64,000 bases of DNA, taken from assembly GCF_900100975.1 (NCBI RefSeq), contig NZ_FNFX01000002.1, positions 1 through 64,000 of the forward strand. The letters run 5' to 3'. Both the position numbers and the translations under genes were made by a program. Positions 49,582 through 59,077 of this stretch are shown here, piece after piece. How positions within the stretch are numbered: position 1 is the stretch's first letter; every line of letters starts with the position of its first letter. This stretch comes from Methylophilus rhizosphaerae (lineage in GTDB: Bacteria; Pseudomonadota; Gammaproteobacteria; Burkholderiales; Methylophilaceae). Under the pieces are notes generated by a model that was given only the letters and a program-made list of their open reading frames with translations, was not told the DNA's origin and made no database searches.

Positions 49582-49746
49582 GTGAGTTACGAACAACAAG
49601 CGTTGCCACGGGCTATGGATGAAGCAGATTTGCATAGTTGTATCGAAAGCGCTGGAAAAATCATTCCAGGGATGCCAGGTAAGGGATCCAATTCTAACGT
49701 TTGGGATTTGATTGCTATTTACATAAGGTGGATTAAGGATACGTAA
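49582..49746 (+). pseudogene. Possible remnant of a c-type cytochrome gene
   Basis: A 54-codon frame from a GTG, preceded by in-frame stops. The product reads ..LHSCIESAGKIIPGMPGKGS then NSNVWDLIAIYIRWIKDT, which resembles the C-terminal heme-methionine loop (GMPG) and last helix (WDLIAYIR) of class I cytochromes c. No heme CxxCH motif is present. It may be a truncated relic, or chance; the similarity is from memory. Confidence 0.3.
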
Positions 49747-49751
49747 AAAGA

Positions 49752-49777
49752 AAAAGCCCTGAAAAATCAGGGCTTTT
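49752..49777 (-). terminator. Intrinsic terminator after tRNA-Asp
   Basis: AAAAGCCCTGA and TCAGGGCTTTT around a 4-base loop; on the minus strand a T-run follows. It lies 4 bases past the tRNA 3' end. Confidence 0.9.
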
Positions 49778-49780
49778 ATT

Positions 49781-49857
49781 TGGCGGAGCGGACGGGACTC
49801 GAACCCGCGACCCCCGGCGTGACAGGCCGGTATTCTAACCAACTGAACTACCGCTCC
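49781..49857 (-). tRNA. tRNA-Asp (anticodon GTC)
   Basis: 77 bases with encoded CCA. Acceptor GGAGCGG pairs with CCGCTCC; the anticodon loop CTGTCAC sits between CCGGC and GCCGG; the T-arm is GCGGG-TTCGAGT-CCCGT. Nearly the same as the E. coli tRNA. Confidence 0.97.
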
Positions 49858-49876
49858 CGGTAATCGTTAAGCTGAA

Positions 49877-49904
49877 ATTATAACATTGTTTTTTATAAAA
49901 TCAA
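49877..49904 (-). promoter_or_regulatory. Sigma-70 promoter of tRNA-Asp
   Basis: TTGATT, 16 bases, TATAAT on the minus strand, with an AT-rich upstream side. The tRNA begins about 20 bases downstream. It gives tRNA-Asp its own promoter after the tRNA-Val terminator. Confidence 0.75.
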
Positions 49905-49976
49905 CAACTATTTTTTCAAATAGTTTCTGCACTTAGTTACACTTATTAAAGTAATTTCTTAAGTACAGAGTCACTC

Positions 49977-50013
49977 AAAAAATTAAGAGCGCCAACTTCG
50001 CACTCTTAATTTA
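49977..50013 (-). terminator. Intrinsic terminator after tRNA-Val
   Basis: AATTAAGAG and CTCTTAATT form a 9-bp stem around 13 bases, with A/T runs on both sides. It separates tRNA-Val from tRNA-Asp. Confidence 0.7.
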
Positions 50014-50023
50014 TTAAACTTCT

Positions 50024-50099
50024 TGGTGGGTGCTAACGGGGTCGAACCGCTGACATTCGCCTTGTAAGGGCGACGCTCTACCAACTGAGCTAAGCACCC
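50024..50099 (-). tRNA. tRNA-Val (anticodon TAC)
   Basis: 76 bases with encoded CCA. Acceptor GGGTGCT pairs with AGCACCC; the anticodon loop CTTACAA lies between TCGCC and GGCGA. It is 64 bases downstream of hupB with no promoter in between, so it may be processed from the hupB transcript. Confidence 0.97.
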
Positions 50100-50127
50100 G
50101 TAACAGCCACTGGGTGGTGCTACTGCT

Positions 50128-50155
50128 GGTTGAGCAACTTAAAGGCTGCTCAACC
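50128..50155. repeat. 9-bp hairpin between hupB and tRNA-Val
   Basis: GGTTGAGCA and TGCTCAACC flank 10 bases, starting 8 bases after the hupB stop. No T-tract follows on the minus strand, so it may protect the hupB mRNA end or mark a processing point ahead of tRNA-Val. Confidence 0.55.
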
Positions 50156-50163
50156 AAAGAGCG

Positions 50164-50436
50164 CTAGTTTACAGCATCTTTCAGACCTTTACCAGCCCTA
50201 AATTTAGGAGATTTAGCAGCTTTGATATTAATCGTTGCACCGGTACGAGGGTTACGGCCGGAACGAGCAGAGCGTTCACCTACGTAGAATGTACCAAAAC
50301 CAATCAAGGTCACCATATCACCTTTTTTCAACGCACCAGAAATTGCTTCAGTTGTGGCATCCAGAGCACGAGCGGCAGCCGCTTTAGAAATACCGGCAGC
50401 ATTTGCAATATGATCTATCAATTCTGATTTATTCAC
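50164..50436 (-). CDS. hupB: DNA-binding protein HU-beta
   Basis: A 90-residue nucleoid protein that bends DNA. The arm [20 protein letters not shown] and dimerisation part [20 protein letters not shown] are standard. A strong promoter lies upstream. lon follows upstream on the same strand, the classical lon-hupB pair. Confidence 0.98.
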   Translation of the reverse strand: MNKSELIDHIANAAGISKAAAARALDATTEAISGALKKGDMVTLIGFGTFYVGERSARSGRNPRTGATINIKAAKSPKFRAGKGLKDAVN

Positions 50437-50485
50437 GAGTTTCCCCTAATATCTAGTTAAAAAGACAGGTACATCCTGTATTGCC

Positions 50486-50515
50486 TTTATATCAAGCCGC
50501 AAAACGAGCTGTCAA
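50486..50515 (-). promoter_or_regulatory. Strong sigma-70 promoter of hupB
   Basis: TTGACA, 18 bases, TATAAA on the minus strand, in the lon-hupB gap. The expected transcript start is about 40 bases before the hupB ATG. The -35 is perfect. Confidence 0.75.
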
Positions 50516-50556
50516 GCGCTAATCCGGCCTTTTGACAATAATTCGCATCAATTTTA

Positions 50557-52989
50557 CTAATGCGTCACAGCCTGCTCGGGATTTGCACCGCCGGCAGCCA
50601 CAATTTCGACTGCTTCCGCATTCACGGAAAGTGGTTGAGGTGCGCTTTCAAGGGCCAGATCCAGCACTTGATCAATCCATTTTACAGGGTGGATTTCCAG
50701 ATCTTTTTTGATATTCGCAGGAATTTCTACCAGATCTTTCTCATTCGCAGATGGAATCAATACCGTTTTGATGCCGCCACGGTGTGCTGCCAGTAACTTC
50801 TCTTTCAACCCGCCGATAGGAAGCACCTCCCCGCGTAAAGTGATTTCACCCGTCATGGCCACATCGGCGCGTGCCGGAATGCCTGTCAGCACTGAAACAA
50901 GCGCCGTCGTTAAGGCAATCCCTGCACTTGGGCCATCTTTAGGCGTCGCACCCTCTGGCAAGTGAATATGAATGTCTTTTTTCTCATAAAAGTCAGGACT
51001 GATGCCCAAGCCTTCGGCGCGGCTGCGTACCACACTCATCGCGGCTGCCACAGACTCCTGCATGACATCGCCCAGTTTACCGGTGGTAATGGTTTTCCCT
51101 TTACCCAGCAAAGTCACCGCTTCAATGGTCAGCAACTCACCGCCAACAGAGGTCCAGGCCAGGCCAGTCACCTGCCCTACCTGGTTTTCTTTGGCAGCAA
51201 CCCCGAAGTCATAACGTTTAACCCCCAGATATTGTTCAAGATTCTTGCTGGTCACGTTGATTTTCTTGATGACCTTGTTTTTGCCTTTGGCCAACAGCTG
51301 CTCTTTCACTGCTTTACGGCAGATTTTAGCGATTTCCTGTTCCAGTCGGCGTACGCCGGCTTCCCGCGTGTAATAACGCACGATATCGCGTAATACACTT
51401 TCTGCCACAGAGATTTCCGTCGACTTCAATGCGTGAGCCTTCAACTGCTTGGGTAACAGGTAACGCTGGGCGATGTTGATTTTTTCGTCTTCGGTATATC
51501 CGGACAAGCGAATAATCTCCATACGATCCAGCAATGGCTCTGGAATATTCATGCTGTTAGCCGTCGCCACAAACATGACATCACTCAGGTCGTAATCGAC
51601 TTCCACATAGTGATCGGCAAATGTATGGTTTTGCTCAGGGTCAAGCACTTCCAGCAATGCAGAGGAAGGATCACCACGCATGTCCTGCCCCATCTTGTCG
51701 ACTTCATCAAGCAGGAACAGAGGATTTTTTACACCCGCTTTGGTCATGCTTTGCAGTACTTTGCCTGGCATAGAGCCGATATAAGTGCGGCGGTGACCGC
51801 GAATTTCTGCTTCATCCCGCACACCTCCCAGGGCCATGCGGACAAATTTACGGTTGACGGCTTTGGCAATACTCTGCCCCAGCGAAGTTTTACCCACTCC
51901 TGGAGGTCCTACCAGGCACAAAATAGGTGCTTTGAGCTTGCCTACGCGCTGCTGTACAGCCAGGTATTCGACAATCCGCTCTTTCACCTTATCCAGGCCA
52001 TAATGATCTGCATCCAGCACCGCTTCGGCCACTTTCAGATCTTTGCTGATCTTGGTTTTTTTCTTCCAGGGCAAGTTAAGCAGGGTATCGATGTAATTAC
52101 GCACCACAGAGGCTTCAGCGGACATCGGTGACATCAATTTGAGTTTCTTGAACTCCGCAGTCACTTTAGCCAAGGCCTCTTTTGGCATGGCCGCATTTTT
52201 AATGCGTTGCTCCAACTCGTCCATCTCGGCATTTTCATCCTGCTCGCCGAGCTCTTTCTGAATGGCTTTTACTTGTTCGTTCAGATAGTACTCACGCTGG
52301 CTTTTCTCCATCTGGCGTTTGACGCGGCCACGGATACGTTTTTCGACCTGCAGAATATCGATTTCTGACTCCATCAGGTAAAGCAGATGCTCCAGGCGTT
52401 CAATCACGCTGAGCATCTCCAGCACTTTTTGCTTTTCTTCCAGCTTGAGTGTCAGATGGGCAGAGATAGTGTCTGCCAGGCGGCCAGGTTCATTAATGGT
52501 CGCGAGGGAGGTCAGGATTTCCGGCGGGATTTTCTTATTCAGTTTGACGTACTGGTCAAACTGCGTCATGACTGTACGCATCAGGGCTTCCGCCTCTTTG
52601 TCGTCCTGATCCATTTGCTCGACTTCTTCACCCAATGCCATGAAGCACTCATCCGTTTCGGTGAAATCAGTCACACGAACACGATGCAAGCCTTCCACCA
52701 GCACTTTTACAGTGCCATCCGGCAGCTTGAGCATTTGCAATACGGTCGCCAGAGTCCCGATTTCATACAGGTCTTCGGCAGCAGGATCATCTTTATTGGC
52801 AGACTTCTGGGCAACCAGCAAAATCTTCTTATCGCCCTCTGAAGCGCGCTCCAGTGCCTTTACTGATTTGGTGCGCCCGACAAACAGCGGAATGACCAAA
52901 TGAGGATAAACCACAACGTCACGCAATGGTAACAAAGGAATTAAAGCGGTTTCCGGTGTCTCGGCTTCAAACAAAGTGTGTTCAGTCAT
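50557..52989 (-). CDS. lon: ATP-dependent protease Lon
   Basis: An 810-residue Lon. The N-terminal substrate domain is followed by an AAA+ module with Walker A GPPGVGKTSLGQ and Walker B FLLDEVDKM, and a Ser-Lys protease domain with the active serine in PKDGPSAGIAL. It degrades misfolded and regulatory proteins in the cytoplasm. ATG 52989 with GAAAGAAG before it is preferred to the TTG at 53001. It forms a quality-control block with clpX, clpP and tig. Confidence 0.97.
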   Translation of the reverse strand: MTEHTLFEAETPETALIPLLPLRDVVVYPHLVIPLFVGRTKSVKALERASEGDKKILLVAQKSANKDDPAAEDLYEIGTLATVLQMLKLPDGTVKVLVEGLHRVRVTDFTETDECFMALGEEVEQMDQDDKEAEALMRTVMTQFDQYVKLNKKIPPEILTSLATINEPGRLADTISAHLTLKLEEKQKVLEMLSVIERLEHLLYLMESEIDILQVEKRIRGRVKRQMEKSQREYYLNEQVKAIQKELGEQDENAEMDELEQRIKNAAMPKEALAKVTAEFKKLKLMSPMSAEASVVRNYIDTLLNLPWKKKTKISKDLKVAEAVLDADHYGLDKVKERIVEYLAVQQRVGKLKAPILCLVGPPGVGKTSLGQSIAKAVNRKFVRMALGGVRDEAEIRGHRRTYIGSMPGKVLQSMTKAGVKNPLFLLDEVDKMGQDMRGDPSSALLEVLDPEQNHTFADHYVEVDYDLSDVMFVATANSMNIPEPLLDRMEIIRLSGYTEDEKINIAQRYLLPKQLKAHALKSTEISVAESVLRDIVRYYTREAGVRRLEQEIAKICRKAVKEQLLAKGKNKVIKKINVTSKNLEQYLGVKRYDFGVAAKENQVGQVTGLAWTSVGGELLTIEAVTLLGKGKTITTGKLGDVMQESVAAAMSVVRSRAEGLGISPDFYEKKDIHIHLPEGATPKDGPSAGIALTTALVSVLTGIPARADVAMTGEITLRGEVLPIGGLKEKLLAAHRGGIKTVLIPSANEKDLVEIPANIKKDLEIHPVKWIDQVLDLALESAPQPLSVNAEAVEIVAAGGANPEQAVTH

Positions 52990-53059
52990 AGCTTCTTTCA
53001 AAAAGTGTCAAAGGCAGATGCCTTTGCATTTAGATGGGAACTTACTTTGAAAATTCAAG

Positions 53060-53087
53060 AGAAAAACCATCTACTAGCATAGATGGT
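53060..53087 (-). terminator. Intrinsic terminator between clpX and lon
   Basis: ACCATCT and AGATGGT around 8 bases, followed on the minus strand by TTTTTC. It would end the tig-clpP-clpX transcript and leave lon to its own promoter. Confidence 0.75.
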
Positions 53088-53089
53088 AT

Positions 53090-53117
53090 CTTGCAATAGC
53101 CGTGCGGCTATTGCAAG
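53090..53117. repeat. 13-bp perfect palindromic hairpin after clpX
   Basis: CTTGCAATAGCCG and CGGCTATTGCAAG are separated by 2 bases, 6 bases past the clpX stop and just before the terminator. It is a very stable stem and could guard the mRNA 3' end or bind a dimeric regulator of lon. Confidence 0.6.
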
Positions 53118-53122
53118 CAGGA

Positions 53123-54412
53123 TTAGCTGGCGTTTTCAACGCGTTTTTGTGCATCCTGATAAATCAGGATAGGTTCGGAGGTATGTTCGATCACACCTGC
53201 ATCGACAATCACTTTGGATAGGTCTTTCAATGATGGCAACTCATACATGAGATCCAGCAATGAGTGCTCCATAATGGAACGCAAGCCACGAGCACCTGTT
53301 TTACGCTCAAGTGCCTTTTTGGCAATCAAACGTAATGCAGATTCTTCAAATTCCAGCTCTACGCCTTCCATCTTGAACAGTTTCATGTATTGCTTGGTCA
53401 ACGCATTTTTTGGCTCAACCAGGATTGTCATCAGGGCTGCCTCGTCGAGAGACTCCAGTGTGGCAACGACTGGCAAACGGCCAATAAACTCAGGAATCAG
53501 GCCAAACTTGATCAGGTCTTCAGGCTCGACTTCACGCAGTACTTCACCGACAGCGCGTACATCTTCCTTGCTTTTCACCTGGGCGCCAAAACCAATGCCG
53601 CCTTTTTCGGAGCGATGGCGAATGACTTTTTCCAGGCCATCGAACGCACCACCGCATATAAACAGGATGTTAGTTGTATCCAGTTGCACAAACTCCTGGT
53701 TAGGATGTTTGCGCCCGCCTTGTGGTGGCACGGAAGCAATCGTCCCTTCAATCAGTTTCAGCAAGGCCTGCTGCACGCCCTCACCGGAAACATCACGGGT
53801 GATGGAAGGGTTGTCGGATTTTCGGGAAATCTTGTCGACTTCGTCGATATAGACAATGCCGCGCTGGGCCTTTTCCACGTCGTAATCACACTTTTGCAGC
53901 AATTTCTGCATGATGTTTTCCACGTCTTCACCGACATACCCTGCCTCGGTCAATGTGGTAGCATCCGCCATCACAAAAGGTACATCAAGCAAGCGCGCCA
54001 ATGTTTGCGCCAGCAAGGTTTTGCCGGAGCCGGTTGGTCCAATCAGCAGAATATTGCTTTTCTGAACCTCAACATCGTCTTTCGCCGCCTGGCCACCCTC
54101 GGAAAGTGGATTGTAACCCAACCGTTTGTAATGGTTGTACACCGCGACTGACAGGTTTTTTTTCGCCTGTATCTGGCCAATGACGTACTGATCCAGAATA
54201 GAGCAGATTTCCTGCGGCGTTGGCAGCTTTTTATCTGCGGACTTGATTTCGTTCAGGCTCTGGATTTCTTCACGAATAATGTCGTTACACAAGTCGACAC
54301 ACTCATCGCAAATAAATACGGAAGGGCCTGCAATCAGTTTTTTCACTTCATGCTGGCTTTTGCCGCAAAATGAGCAATATAAAAGTTTTTCGCTATCAGA
54401 TTTATTTGCCAT
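53123..54412 (-). CDS. clpX: ClpXP unfoldase subunit ClpX
   Basis: A 429-residue AAA+ unfoldase that feeds substrates to ClpP. The N-terminal four-cysteine zinc domain ([16 protein letters not shown]), Walker [13 protein letters not shown], the pore loop YVGEDVE and the ClpP-contact loop IGFGA are all seen. It follows clpP by 28 bases. Confidence 0.98.
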   Translation of the reverse strand: MANKSDSEKLLYCSFCGKSQHEVKKLIAGPSVFICDECVDLCNDIIREEIQSLNEIKSADKKLPTPQEICSILDQYVIGQIQAKKNLSVAVYNHYKRLGYNPLSEGGQAAKDDVEVQKSNILLIGPTGSGKTLLAQTLARLLDVPFVMADATTLTEAGYVGEDVENIMQKLLQKCDYDVEKAQRGIVYIDEVDKISRKSDNPSITRDVSGEGVQQALLKLIEGTIASVPPQGGRKHPNQEFVQLDTTNILFICGGAFDGLEKVIRHRSEKGGIGFGAQVKSKEDVRAVGEVLREVEPEDLIKFGLIPEFIGRLPVVATLESLDEAALMTILVEPKNALTKQYMKLFKMEGVELEFEESALRLIAKKALERKTGARGLRSIMEHSLLDLMYELPSLKDLSKVIVDAGVIEHTSEPILIYQDAQKRVENAS

Positions 54413-54440
54413 GCTTTTCCCCCTGCTGGTGATTCACTGA

Positions 54441-55088
54441 TTAGACAGCAGTCCGTGCGGCAATGACCTGGTCTACCAAGCCGTAGGCTTTAGCAGCGTC
54501 AGCGCTCATAAAATTATCACGATCTGTATCGTTGGCAATGGTTTCGATATCTTGACCAGTATGGTGAGCCATAATGCCATTCAGTTTGTCTTTTAAGTAC
54601 AGAATTTCCTTGGCGTGAATCTCGATATCAGAAGCCTGGCCCTGGAAGCCACCCAGTGGCTGATGGATCATGACACGGGAGTTAGGCAGGCAGAAACGCT
54701 TGCCTTTGGCACCTGCGGTGAGCAGGAATGCGCCCATGCTGGCGGCCTGGCCAATACATAAAGTACTGACATCCGGCTTGATGAATTGCATGGTATCGTA
54801 AATCGACATGCCTGCAGTCACCGAGCCACCTGGTGAGTTGATGTACAAGGAGATATCCTTATCCGGATTCTCGGCTTCCAGGAACAGAAGCTGCGCCACG
54901 ACGAGGTTGGCTGTCATATCATTAACCGGGCCAACCAGGAAAATGACGCGCTCTTTCAATAAGCGCGAATAGATGTCATATGAACGCTCGCCGCGGCCAC
55001 TTTGCTCAATGACCATGGGGATATACCCCAGTCCTTGCGGCTCCATTCGTTGTTGCATCATGCCTTCGCTTGCGTTCATATAATTCAT
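54441..55088 (-). CDS. clpP: ClpXP protease subunit ClpP
   Basis: A 215-residue serine peptidase. The catalytic Ser117 is in GQAASMGAF and His142 in [11 protein letters not shown] short N-terminal propeptide is likely removed. It lies 3 bases after tig and just before clpX. Confidence 0.98.
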   Translation of the reverse strand: MNYMNASEGMMQQRMEPQGLGYIPMVIEQSGRGERSYDIYSRLLKERVIFLVGPVNDMTANLVVAQLLFLEAENPDKDISLYINSPGGSVTAGMSIYDTMQFIKPDVSTLCIGQAASMGAFLLTAGAKGKRFCLPNSRVMIHQPLGGFQGQASDIEIHAKEILYLKDKLNGIMAHHTGQDIETIANDTDRDNFMSADAAKAYGLVDQVIAARTAV

Positions 55089-55091
55089 GGT

Positions 55092-56402
55092 TTAAGCACC
55101 TGCCATCATCAATTCATCAAATTTAATTTTTTTGTTGCTTACTTTGGCTTTACCTAGCACCCAGTTCACAACATTTTCCTCTGTCGCCAGCGCAACTGGT
55201 TCATCCAGGCGTTTGACATCTGCATAATACCAGTTCACCAGCTCTTCAGGCTTCTCAAAGCTCTGGGCAAACGTGTCTACCATGGCACGCACCTGATCAG
55301 CATTGGCTTGCAAATCATTACTGTTCACCAGTTCAGTCAGAATCAGGCGCAGCTTTGCATTACGTTGTGCTTGCGCTTCGAATACAGATGGTTCCATAGG
55401 CACCGTTTGCGGGTCCACACCGCGTTCACGCAGGTTTTGCGCAGCCACTTGCATCAGGCGGTTGGTTTCCGCTGCGACAATAGCTTTCGGCAATTCAAAA
55501 CTGCTTTCGCTGACCAACGCCTGGAAAACCGCTTCCTTCACTCTGGCTTTGATACGTTTTTCCACTTCCTGTTCCAGGCTTTGCTTGATTTCGGCTTTCA
55601 TGGTGTCAAGATTACCGTCTTCCACCCCAAGATTTTTAGCAAACTCTGCGTCAATTTCCGGATAAACAGGTTGTGACACGGAAATAAACTTCACCGCATA
55701 AGTCACTGTTTTACCTGCCAGCTGGGCAGGATTATGATCTTCGGGGTAAGTGATATCAAAGGTTTTTTCTGTTCCGGCTTTACCGCCTACCAGTGCCTCA
55801 TCAAACTCTTTAACACGACCAGGTTCACCGATCACCAGGTCAATGCCGCGATCACCTGTACTTTCCACTGGCTGGCCATCAATAGAGGCAGTCAATGTAA
55901 TATTGATACGGTCAGCCTTTTTAGACATACGTTTCACCGGCTCGTAACTCACACGCTGCTTGACCAATACATCCAGGGTTTTTTCTACATCTGCCTCAGA
56001 CACTTCCAGGGTTGGGCGTTCGATTTTGGTTTTGCTCAAATCACCGATCGCCACTTCCGGGAAAATCTCGAAAGTAGCGATGTACTCGAAGTCTTCAGCC
56101 GCATCTTTGAATGGAATGTGCTCAATATTCGGAAAGCCCGCCACGCGCAGTTTGTTTTGCTCAACCGCTTCACCAAAGCTGGTTTCAACGGCTTTCGAAT
56201 ACACTTCGTCGCGTACCTGGTCGCCATAATGCTGGTTCACCAGACCCACAGGCGCTTTACCCGGACGGAAACCAGCAAATTTGGCGGTACGTGAAATTTG
56301 CTGTAAACGTTGTCTGATTTGCCCTTCGAGCGGTGCCAAAGGGACTTTGATTGTCATGCGACGTTCCAAGTTGCTGACTGTTTCAACAGATACTGCTGCC
56401 AT
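55092..56402 (-). CDS. tig: Trigger factor
   Basis: A 436-residue ribosome-bound chaperone and prolyl isomerase. The ribosome-docking signature is GFRPGKAP; a PPIase domain covers about residues 150-250 and a helical C domain follows. I chose ATG 56402 because AGGAAG lies 6 bases before it; the longer frame from 56462 has no ribosome site. Confidence 0.97.
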   Translation of the reverse strand: MAAVSVETVSNLERRMTIKVPLAPLEGQIRQRLQQISRTAKFAGFRPGKAPVGLVNQHYGDQVRDEVYSKAVETSFGEAVEQNKLRVAGFPNIEHIPFKDAAEDFEYIATFEIFPEVAIGDLSKTKIERPTLEVSEADVEKTLDVLVKQRVSYEPVKRMSKKADRINITLTASIDGQPVESTGDRGIDLVIGEPGRVKEFDEALVGGKAGTEKTFDITYPEDHNPAQLAGKTVTYAVKFISVSQPVYPEIDAEFAKNLGVEDGNLDTMKAEIKQSLEQEVEKRIKARVKEAVFQALVSESSFELPKAIVAAETNRLMQVAAQNLRERGVDPQTVPMEPSVFEAQAQRNAKLRLILTELVNSNDLQANADQVRAMVDTFAQSFEKPEELVNWYYADVKRLDEPVALATEENVVNWVLGKAKVSNKKIKFDELMMAGA

Positions 56403-56655
56403 GCTGAACTTCCTGTAAAAATCGTTGATAAACGATGGGTTATATGAGTAGACGAACTTCAAACGTCTTATTTATAGTGTTTACATGACCTGATCATATC
56501 AATGGTGGACATTTAACAATCAAATCATGAAAAAAGAGCGTAAAAATATAACACAACTCTTTATTGAAATAAACTTCAACACGCGCTGGGCCAACTCATC
56601 CTGTATGCAGGCTTGCAAACTGCCAAAGCGTACGCCTGGTATCGGGCGCCTGAAT

Positions 56656-57030
56656 TTAACCCAAAGCGACAATTGCCTCGATTTCAACCAGCACATCACG
56701 TGGCAGTTTTGCGACTTGTACTGTCGAGCGCGCCGGGGTATGTGTGCCAAATACCTCACCGTATACCTGGTTCATGGCCGTAAAGTCATCAAGGTTTTTC
56801 AAAAACACCGTAGTTTTGATCACTTGCTGCATGCGGCCGCCCGCCGCTTCAATAATGGCTTGCAGGTTAGCCAGCACCTGCCTGGTCTGCTCTACCACAT
56901 CACCATCATTCAGGCTGCCATCCGGGCGCAATGCAATCTGGCCTGAGGTATATAACATATTGCTGACGATAACGCCTTGGGCATAAGGGCCAATCGCTGC
57001 AGGCGCATGAGGGGTTTGTACAATATTCAT
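56656..57030 (-). CDS. ridA: RidA family reactive enamine/imine deaminase
   Basis: A 124-residue Rid protein that hydrolyses reactive enamines made by PLP enzymes. The N-terminal APAAIGPYAQGV and the VEIEAIVAL tail with the EIEA block are typical. ATG 57030 has AAGGA 6 bases upstream and is preferred to the GTG before it. Confidence 0.93.
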   Translation of the reverse strand: MNIVQTPHAPAAIGPYAQGVIVSNMLYTSGQIALRPDGSLNDGDVVEQTRQVLANLQAIIEAAGGRMQQVIKTTVFLKNLDDFTAMNQVYGEVFGTHTPARSTVQVAKLPRDVLVEIEAIVALG

Positions 57031-57082
57031 CACTTATCCTTAACTATATAACCAGAACCACCCTTTAAATATTAAGAGCGCC

Positions 57083-57114
57083 TAAAACAACAAAGGCCTC
57101 CTGGAAAGGAAGCC
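57083..57114 (-). terminator. Intrinsic terminator after tRNA-Leu
   Basis: GGCTTCC and GGAGGCC pair (one G-T) around a short loop on the minus strand, followed by TTTGTTGTTTT. It lies 28 bases past the tRNA 3' end. Confidence 0.7.
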
Positions 57115-57141
57115 CGATTGATTGTAATGCATTTGATTATC

Positions 57142-57226
57142 TGGTGCGAAAGGAGAGACTCGAACTCTCACGCCTCGCGGCGCTGGAACCTAAATCCAGT
57201 GCGTCTACCAATTTCGCCACTTTCGC
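57142..57226 (-). tRNA. tRNA-Leu (anticodon TAG)
   Basis: 85 bases with encoded CCA and a long variable arm (class II). Acceptor GCGAAAG pairs with CTTTCGC; anticodon loop TTTAGGT lies between CTGGA and TCCAG. It reads CUA/CUN codons. Confidence 0.96.
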
Positions 57227-57257
57227 ATCGCCACCAGTTCAATGCTGGCAATTTGCC

Positions 57258-57287
57258 ATTATAACAGTATTCAAGTACGAGCCACAA
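57258..57287 (-). promoter_or_regulatory. Sigma-70 promoter of tRNA-Leu
   Basis: TTGTGG, 18 bases, TATAAT on the minus strand, with the -10 a perfect match. The tRNA begins about 32 bases downstream. Confidence 0.6.
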
Positions 57288-57378
57288 ACTATATGTCATT
57301 ACATTGACAAGCCGGACATTCAACTGCAAGATGCAGAATTGATTACCATAAAAAAGTCAGTACATTAGGAACAGGGAT

Positions 57379-57615
57379 ATGCATTCAGCCGAAGAAAACA
57401 TGCTTAGAGCGGAGCTTGAGCTTTTGATGAGAGAGCGCGAAATTCTGCTAAAGATTACGGGCGTGGCTGCCGGTTTAATCGCAGAGTTAAACACCACAGA
57501 CCTGCCGATTCGCACGGTAGAAGCTGCTGACCTGTTGGCGACCTCCATCAATCAGTTGCCTGAAGACGTGTTGCAAGACGCACTGGATGCCGTCAACGCG
57601 ACAATCGTCGAATAA
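57379..57615 (+). CDS. Small helical protein of unknown function at the head of the RND operon
   Basis: A 78-residue, largely helical acidic protein starting MHSAEENMLRAELELLMRER, with a leucine-rich first half that could form a coiled coil, no signal peptide and no cysteine. An AGGAACAGGG ribosome site precedes ATG 57379. It ends 44 bases before the efflux lipoprotein gene on the same strand. I do not recognise the family; a regulatory or assembly role is only a guess from position. Confidence 0.7.
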   Translation: MHSAEENMLRAELELLMREREILLKITGVAAGLIAELNTTDLPIRTVEAADLLATSINQLPEDVLQDALDAVNATIVE

Positions 57616-57658
57616 TTTCAATTATAAGGTTGCCCTAGTCGGCTACCACGCAAGCCTG

Positions 57659-59077
57659 ATGCGATACCTTACCTGTATTTGCCCGCTATTGCTTTCCGCC
57701 TGTGGTGTGATGTACCAGCCACAACCTATTCAGCAGCAGCAGAATATTGATGCGATTCAGCAAGCTGCGCCCGGCCAGGATGGCTTCAGGCAATTCGTAC
57801 AAGCTCAGTATCCGCAAATCCCCTGGCCTATTCAATCGTGGGATATTGATAGCCTGACGCTGTCAGCGCTGTACTTCCATCCGGCACTCAAGGTAGCCAA
57901 ATCGGATTATGCCGTGGCATTGGCGGGTATCACCGCAGCCGGATTACGCCCCATGGTCGGACTAAACGGACAACTGGCACATAGCAACCGGGCCAATGGG
58001 GATATTAATCCCTGGTCGTATGGGCTACAAGTTGATATCCCTGTCATTACCGCCAACAAGCGCCAAATCAATATAGACATTGCACAGTACCAAGCCGACA
58101 TTGCCAAAATACAGATATCGGAAACTGCGTGGGCGCTGAGACAGCAATTAAGCCTGGACCTGATCCAGTTAGCCGAACAGCAGGCATTGCAGTCCAATCT
58201 TGCGAAGCTGCAGAAATCCCAGGCAGATTTATTGAATGCCTATCAAAAAAGGCTGGATCTGGGTGTGGCCGGCCAATCAGATGTACTGCCTATCCGCCTG
58301 CAGCATGACCAGTCTGCCTGGCAGCTACAGCAACTCACCTTGCAAATCAGGCAAACAGAACAAAAAATCATGCATGATGCTGGCTTAACCGGGCAAAATA
58401 ACCAGACATTGCCCGTTGCGCCAATGAATGTCTCGCAGTTACTGAAAGCCAGGTTTGATCAGCCACAAGCATACCAGGATGCTCAAACCATCCAGCATCA
58501 GGCGCTCACCAATCGCATGGATATCCAGCGTGGGTTGGCGCAATATGCCAAAGCCGAGTCCCAGTTAAGACTGGATATGGCCAAGCGTTATCCCGACCTT
58601 TCCCTGAATCCGGGGATATTGTATGAGTATGGCGACAAAATATGGTCCCTCGGCATTGGCAGCATGTTAAACCTGCTCAATAAATCTTCTGATTTGTGGG
58701 CGCATGCTGAACAAGTGCGGCAAAATGAAGCGGCACGTTTTTACGCCCTGCAACACCAGGTCATTCAATTATCAGAGCAGGCTTATCTGAAATACCATAA
58801 TGCAGCCAACCTGCTGGTCACCATGACAGGGGAATACGAACAGCAGTCGCGGCGTAAGCAGCAACTTGAAAACCAGTGGCGCAACGGCCTTATCGACAAA
58901 ACAGAATACTTGCAAACAGAAATACAGTTTTATGCTGCCCAACAGCGCCTGGTGACACAACAGGCCACGGTACTGCGTGCGTTGCAAGATATTGAGAATG
59001 TCATGCAAAAACCCTTATTGTTGTCACAACAGACCATACCGTTTGCCATTCAAACACAAGAGGCGCCAGCAAAATGA
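57659..59077 (+). CDS. TolC-family outer-membrane efflux lipoprotein
   Basis: A 472-residue outer-membrane channel protein. From ATG 57659 it has a lipoprotein signal with lipobox LLLSAC. The long helical repeats rich in Gln (for example LAEQQALQSNLAKLQKSQAD and YEQQSRRKQQLENQ) match TolC-type barrels, which act as trimers with RND pumps. The stop overlaps the adaptor start by 4 bases (ATGA). The longer frame from 57587 overlaps the small gene upstream and hides the signal. Confidence 0.88.
   Translation: MRYLTCICPLLLSACGVMYQPQPIQQQQNIDAIQQAAPGQDGFRQFVQAQYPQIPWPIQSWDIDSLTLSALYFHPALKVAKSDYAVALAGITAAGLRPMVGLNGQLAHSNRANGDINPWSYGLQVDIPVITANKRQINIDIAQYQADIAKIQISETAWALRQQLSLDLIQLAEQQALQSNLAKLQKSQADLLNAYQKRLDLGVAGQSDVLPIRLQHDQSAWQLQQLTLQIRQTEQKIMHDAGLTGQNNQTLPVAPMNVSQLLKARFDQPQAYQDAQTIQHQALTNRMDIQRGLAQYAKAESQLRLDMAKRYPDLSLNPGILYEYGDKIWSLGIGSMLNLLNKSSDLWAHAEQVRQNEAARFYALQHQVIQLSEQAYLKYHNAANLLVTMTGEYEQQSRRKQQLENQWRNGLIDKTEYLQTEIQFYAAQQRLVTQQATVLRALQDIENVMQKPLLLSQQTIPFAIQTQEAPAK

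Noticed and set aside
49546-49842. 98-codon minus-strand frame
   Set aside because: Its first third is tRNA-Asp and its terminator read as protein.
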